Source: Candidatus Neomarinimicrobiota bacterium (lineage in GTDB: Bacteria; Fidelibacterota; UBA2242; B5-G15). Taken from it: a DNA stretch of 64,000 nucleotides. Both the position numbers and the translations under genes were made by a program. This document shows, piece by piece, positions 62,101 to 64,000 of the stretch. Every line of letters starts with the position of its first letter. Position 1 is the stretch's first letter. The DNA lies in assembly GCA_017656425.1 (NCBI GenBank), contig JACDNV010000006.1, positions 106,542 to 170,541 of the forward strand, written 5' to 3'. The notes under the pieces were generated by a model that saw only the letters and a list, made by a program, of their open reading frames with translations, had not been told where the DNA came from and made no database searches.

Positions 62101-63624
62101 TAATGTAGTTGTATCTGATATGACATCAAAGTCAGTGAAATCTTCATTGTCTATATTCCATAGTGCCACATTAGTCATAGTTACGCTTACATCACTCTTA
62201 AAATGCATAAGATCATCATATGCATTTATAGTATTACTGAATATTGAATTAGTTATAGTCCATTGAGCTGTAGCGCTCGTGTCATATAAGAAAACCCTCG
62301 GACCACCATCATTGAATCTATCTACTGTAACATGATCGATTACAACCTTCCTATCAGTATTCGTACCAAGATAAATCAATCCAGCATCCAATCTATAAAA
62401 AGTAGAATTGGTGATTTGTAGATATTTTATATCTGTCTTACCAAAATTTATTGCAGGATATTTCTTTCGATTGTATATATTGCTGGCAACTATACACCCA
62501 TCAACTATAACAGAATCTCCAACCATAGTCTCTCTACCATCAATAAACGATCTACCAAAATCATGCACATAGCAGTCATATAATTTCAGATTCTTAAATG
62601 TAGCATTCTTTGTACAATTAAATACCCAGTAGCTGTTGGCTTTATCAATTTCAATTCCTTCCATTAATAAATCCATATCTTGACCGATTACGAAGTCAAA
62701 CTTGACAATTGGTCTCTCCGTCGCACCAGCTTCAGGCTTAATGGTTAGCTTTTTATCTATTACTACACTACCGGAACCGGTGTATTCTGCTCCACCAGTT
62801 AATAACAAGACGTCACCACTTATCGCAGCTTTAATTGCATTTTGCAAAGTCCCATCACCGGGAACTACGCTATACTCTCCATTCTGATAGGTACCATAGT
62901 TTTCGAGACATAATAGTACCGGTGCTTCATCAGGACCATATGCACCAGTTAGATCGAAAATGAACCAATCAACGAAAGCTCCATATGAATCTCCGCTACT
63001 ACCATCCCCGAACCTAATATAATTGTCTGAAGTGGTAGATTGCGTAAGTGCTGTCATAACAGGAGTAGGATCCTCATCCAGATAAACTTTCACCAGCGCA
63101 CTATCCTTATTCAATTTCTCCATAGTAACTCTATAAACATGCCATTCTGCAACATCAAAACCATCCGGCGTCGCAACAGAGTCTGTCATATCCAATTTCA
63201 ACCTGTTCGCCTCTCCCTCAATCATTAATTTTTCCCTCAAAGGATTAATACGGAAATCAATATCTAAAACATCTTTGTATGTGGAAACATCGGCAGCTTT
63301 AACTCTTGCGATAATAGTTATTCCATCTGTAATAGAATCAGAAATACTCACTTTAAACATTCCTGAATTAGCTGACTCCCCTTCAATATTGGGAGATAAT
63401 ATCCTCAAATACTTATTCCCTGATATTTCTGGATCATCTACCACGTCGTAGGAAAAACCTGAACCTTTCACATTACTTTCGCTAAATTTAGAAGAATCTG
63501 GTAAAATGCTATAGTCATCGGTAGGCAGGATACTTGCATCATAAACCAGCCAACCGCCTAAAGAAACGTTTGTAACAAAAAACATTGCTAACAATAAGAT
63601 TGGCAATGAAGCAACTTTTCTCAT
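59146..63624 (-). CDS. Giant surface protein: jelly-roll-like domain, three tandem beta-helix modules, LamG and type IX tail
   Basis: Secreted protein of 1492 residues. In order: signal peptide (about 1-22, 'TNVSLGG'); a domain (about 23-240) shared with the protein at 51375-52358 ('WLVYDASILP', 'VAEWHVYRVTM', 'FGDGSSGDSYGAFVDW'); three modules of about 305 residues each, each beginning 'VVPxxGTLQxA ... GDxLLLxGGxEYTG' and ending 'IGDxRWxP'; LamG (about 1160-1385); and the tail 'QNYPNPFNPTT' to 'IKKMMLLK'. Each module has beta-helix strands 'FKNLKxxDCYVHDxxRSxIDGRETMxGDSxIVD' (abridged) and 'LQITNSTF'. These resemble DUF4957/DUF5123 or chondroitinase-B-like helices of glycan-binding or lyase proteins. 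ATG at 63624 is fixed by AAGGAGG; a longer frame to 63705 lacks it. It is the first gene of the surface block, next to the sensor. Binding or lyase activity is inference. Confidence 0.85.
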   Translation of the reverse strand: MRKVASLPILLLAMFFVTNVSLGGWLVYDASILPTDDYSILPDSSKFSESNVKGSGFSYDVVDDPEISGNKYLRILSPNIEGESANSGMFKVSISDSITDGITIIARVKAADVSTYKDVLDIDFRINPLREKLMIEGEANRLKLDMTDSVATPDGFDVAEWHVYRVTMEKLNKDSALVKVYLDEDPTPVMTALTQSTTSDNYIRFGDGSSGDSYGAFVDWFIFDLTGAYGPDEAPVLLCLENYGTYQNGEYSVVPGDGTLQNAIKAAISGDVLLLTGGAEYTGSGSVVIDKKLTIKPEAGATERPIVKFDFVIGQDMDLLMEGIEIDKANSYWVFNCTKNATFKNLKLYDCYVHDFGRSFIDGRETMVGDSVIVDGCIVASNIYNRKKYPAINFGKTDIKYLQITNSTFYRLDAGLIYLGTNTDRKVVIDHVTVDRFNDGGPRVFLYDTSATAQWTITNSIFSNTINAYDDLMHFKSDVSVTMTNVALWNIDNEDFTDFDVISDTTTLINPYYSDPANLNFTLPRISSLLVFADDGGAIGDSRWVPGDEPVAFIVPPDTAAIDTAVKAAVSGDVLMLVGGAKYPENQTITLNKELVITAAPGSEEMPVIELLGSSFVIGEGMDFTIKGVEIDGKGTAPWIFNCSKNVTFKNLKILDCYVHDHMRSFIDGRETMTGDSIIIDRVFHKSNWHGGKKIAVINLTKTDFKYLQITNSTFADLDAGLVLCEASGDRDVVIDHITLNRFNVGGPRMLAEDINSTTSTWTITNSIFANAINYLDSNLASFSDNVNVTLTNCAFWNMGEEDFLDFDVISDTITIDPGFKDPDNFDFTLGRLSPLATFGTDGMPIGDPRWAPVVTAMTYVVPPGEGTLQEALENAVDGDTILLVGGGEYTGSSAGVRNKLVIMPQSGSSERPVIKFELKMKTGMDLTLIGLEFNGDSTVSYTLGMDDEDLIFHNIKMFDCYVHDYARCMIRADRSGRVIKGDSVIVDNLIFHDNWFQTKKYAVFNFKYCDLKYLKVTNSTFANIDAYVVRFETDGRREVLLDHLTINKFNIGQGKYLFQDTETDTGGSQWTITNCIFANNMDTTGAQVFRFEDNVSAQMKNTCIWNLGNEVWTNITAQDTIRMDPAFYKPDLLDFTLPISSPLLTAGTDDKPIGDPRWIIPERPSANVMVAHWKFDEIKGSKSAKDEVGESNGALVNMTGQERIDGVVGRAIDFSMAEGDSAHVLVQSNPNIDFGDNMSFTISLLVKADPLTNTDEMFMVFKGATKFDPSQGWEGRWYAVAFKNGELRFAIDDDRKKTQLGVPLSGLFQPDWWHHIVAVRNRNEDSLKLYLNGKLIGSILDETEYDIASPDLPLYIGNNYGKHNKLIGAIDDIRMYSYALSPDEIEQLYQSYDLEAINGNGNVAYEFRLEQNYPNPFNPTTRINFSIDKPDRVRLEVYNVLGQRVATLVNRDMKPGEYSVIFDASRLASGVYFCKLTSGKKVMIKKMMLLK
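60140..62875 (-). repeat. Three in-frame repeats of about 910 bp within the giant surface protein gene
   Basis: Modules start near 62871, 61965 and 61046 and the last ends near 60148, giving periods of about 906 and 919 bp. They are recognisable at protein level by 'GRETMxGDS' in modules 1 and 2, 'LQITNSTF' or 'LKVTNSTF', 'WTITNxIF' and 'IGDxRW' in all three. Module 3 is the most diverged: it has 'RADRSGRVIKGDS' in place of 'DGRETM'. DNA identity is not exact, so the duplication is old. Confidence 0.85.
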
Positions 63625-63663
63625 CTTATTCCTCCTTAGATTAATTCTTGCAACATCGTTTTT

Positions 63664-63692
63664 AATATAATTATTATTATAAAAGAAAACAA
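63664..63692 (-). promoter_or_regulatory. Candidate promoter of the giant surface protein gene
   Basis: On the minus strand TTGTTT (63687-63692) and TATATT (63664-63669) are separated by 17 bp, about 40 bp before the ATG at 63624. The operator-like element at 63702-63713 lies just upstream of the -35 box. Confidence 0.45.
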
Positions 63693-63701
63693 TACTTTTT
63701 A

Positions 63702-63713
63702 GCAAACGGTTGC
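63702..63713. promoter_or_regulatory. LacI-type operator-like sequence
   Basis: GCAAACGGTTGC is a near-palindrome with a central CG and 4 of 5 matching half-site bases, the layout typical of LacI/GalR-family operators. It sits between the divergent surface-protein and sensor genes, so a LacI-family regulator could control one or both. No LacI gene is in the window. Confidence 0.4.
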
Positions 63714-63801
63714 AACTTTTGTAAACTACTAAACTATAAAATTAACTTTCCATAATTCTTATCCTATATTAAATTTGCTTTGAAAGTTCAAATTGTAAGT
63801 T

Positions 63802-64000
63802 ATGAAACCAAGTTTTCCCAAAATATGCTTTATTATACTAATTTTCCAACTTATTTTTACTGTAAATATTTATTCAGATATATTTGACAATAACCCACTC
63901 AAATTTAGAAATATATCAATTGAAGATGGATTGACACACAGTAAAATAAATGATATTTATCAGGATAGATTTGGATTTATCTGGATTGCAACCAACAATG
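63802..64000 (+). CDS. Propeller-type sensor/regulator, N-terminal 66 residues (cut by window edge)
   Basis: Open frame from ATG at 63802, bounded upstream by an in-frame stop two codons earlier. Residues 1-27 are a signal peptide or membrane segment ('ICFIILIFQLIFTVNIYS'). The mature start 'LKFRNISIEDGLTHSKINDIYQD' (split: FRNISIEDGLTH, SKINDIYQD) then 'RFGFIWIAT' is the first blade of the two-component regulator propeller (Reg_prop) that forms the periplasmic sensor of hybrid two-component systems and related kinases in FCB bacteria. Such sensors usually regulate the adjacent polysaccharide locus. It is divergent from the giant surface protein gene. The output domain (kinase, AraC or GGDEF) lies beyond the edge. 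Confidence 0.8.
   Translation, partial: MKPSFPKICFIILIFQLIFTVNIYSDIFDNNPLKFRNISIEDGLTHSKINDIYQDRFGFIWIATNN

Noticed and set aside
1-64000. CRISPR arrays, tRNA or rRNA genes, insertion sequences, prophage
   Set aside because: No regularly spaced short repeats, no tRNA-like T-loop with acceptor stem, no transposase, integrase or phage structural protein was recognised on either strand.

Overview
The window is AT-rich and comes from a Gram-negative saccharolytic bacterium of the FCB group. Three things show this. Secreted enzymes carry C-terminal tails of the 'NYPNPFNP ... SGVYFxxL ... KKMxLLK' kind (type IX secretion sorting tails). There is a TonB-dependent receptor with an N-terminal carboxypeptidase-like domain and a PorV/PorQ-type outer-membrane protein. 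The last gene starts like a periplasmic propeller sensor. The lack of a SusD gene, and the presence of a TRAP transporter, a Thermotoga-type tagaturonate epimerase and the exact tail consensus, fit Ignavibacteriota, Calditrichota or KSB1-like lineages better than classical Bacteroidota. This placement is inference. Almost the whole window is one minus-strand polysaccharide-utilisation region. Only a chemoreceptor (12579-14909) and the sensor at the right edge read on the plus strand.

Region A (1-12.3 kb) is a xylan and beta-glucan block. It holds a secreted GH30 xylanase, a GPH-family oligosaccharide symporter, a lipoprotein GH10 and a signal-less GH10 xylanase, a PfkB kinase, a NagZ-type GH3, a GH116 glycosidase cut by the left edge, and a GH94 cellobiose phosphorylase. 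It runs from extracellular cutting through uptake to intracellular hydrolysis or phosphorolysis. Divergent from it lies an unusual chemoreceptor whose sugar-binding-protein fold appears to be circularly permuted and cytoplasmic. A sodium:solute symporter and a decayed rRNA methyltransferase pseudogene follow.

Region B (17.7-35.9 kb) is the uronate catabolic block. It holds a propeller protein resembling rhamnogalacturonan lyases, KduI, a DUF4861 lipoprotein, a HAD hydrolase, a PPi-type phosphofructokinase, a LarA-family epimerase, a KduD-like dehydrogenase, 6-phosphogluconate dehydrogenase, transketolase, a fructuronate-reducing SDR, the tagaturonate epimerase UxaE, a three-gene TRAP transporter and an IolB-like cupin isomerase. 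The combination suggests a route not usually described: galacturonate to tagaturonate, fructuronate, mannonate, gluconate, 6-phosphogluconate and then the pentose phosphate pathway. The cupin would stand in for UxaC and the LarA homologue would link mannonate to gluconate. No UxaC, UxuA, KDG aldolase or recognisable gluconokinase is in the window.

Region C (35.97-51.3 kb) encodes pectin-depolymerising enzymes: two GH105, two GH28, a CE8 methylesterase, a GH43 and two long PL1 pectate lyases with FnIII, LamG and sorting-tail modules. Region D (51.4-63.7 kb) is the outer-membrane and surface apparatus. It has a TonB-dependent receptor, a large secreted protein of unknown family in the position usually held by SusD, a PorV-like protein, a secreted jelly-roll-like protein and a 1492-residue surface protein with three tandem beta-helix modules. 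Intrinsic terminators and candidate promoters partition it. A divergent propeller sensor is cut by the right edge and is the likely regulator.

No tRNA, rRNA, CRISPR array, insertion sequence or prophage was recognised.
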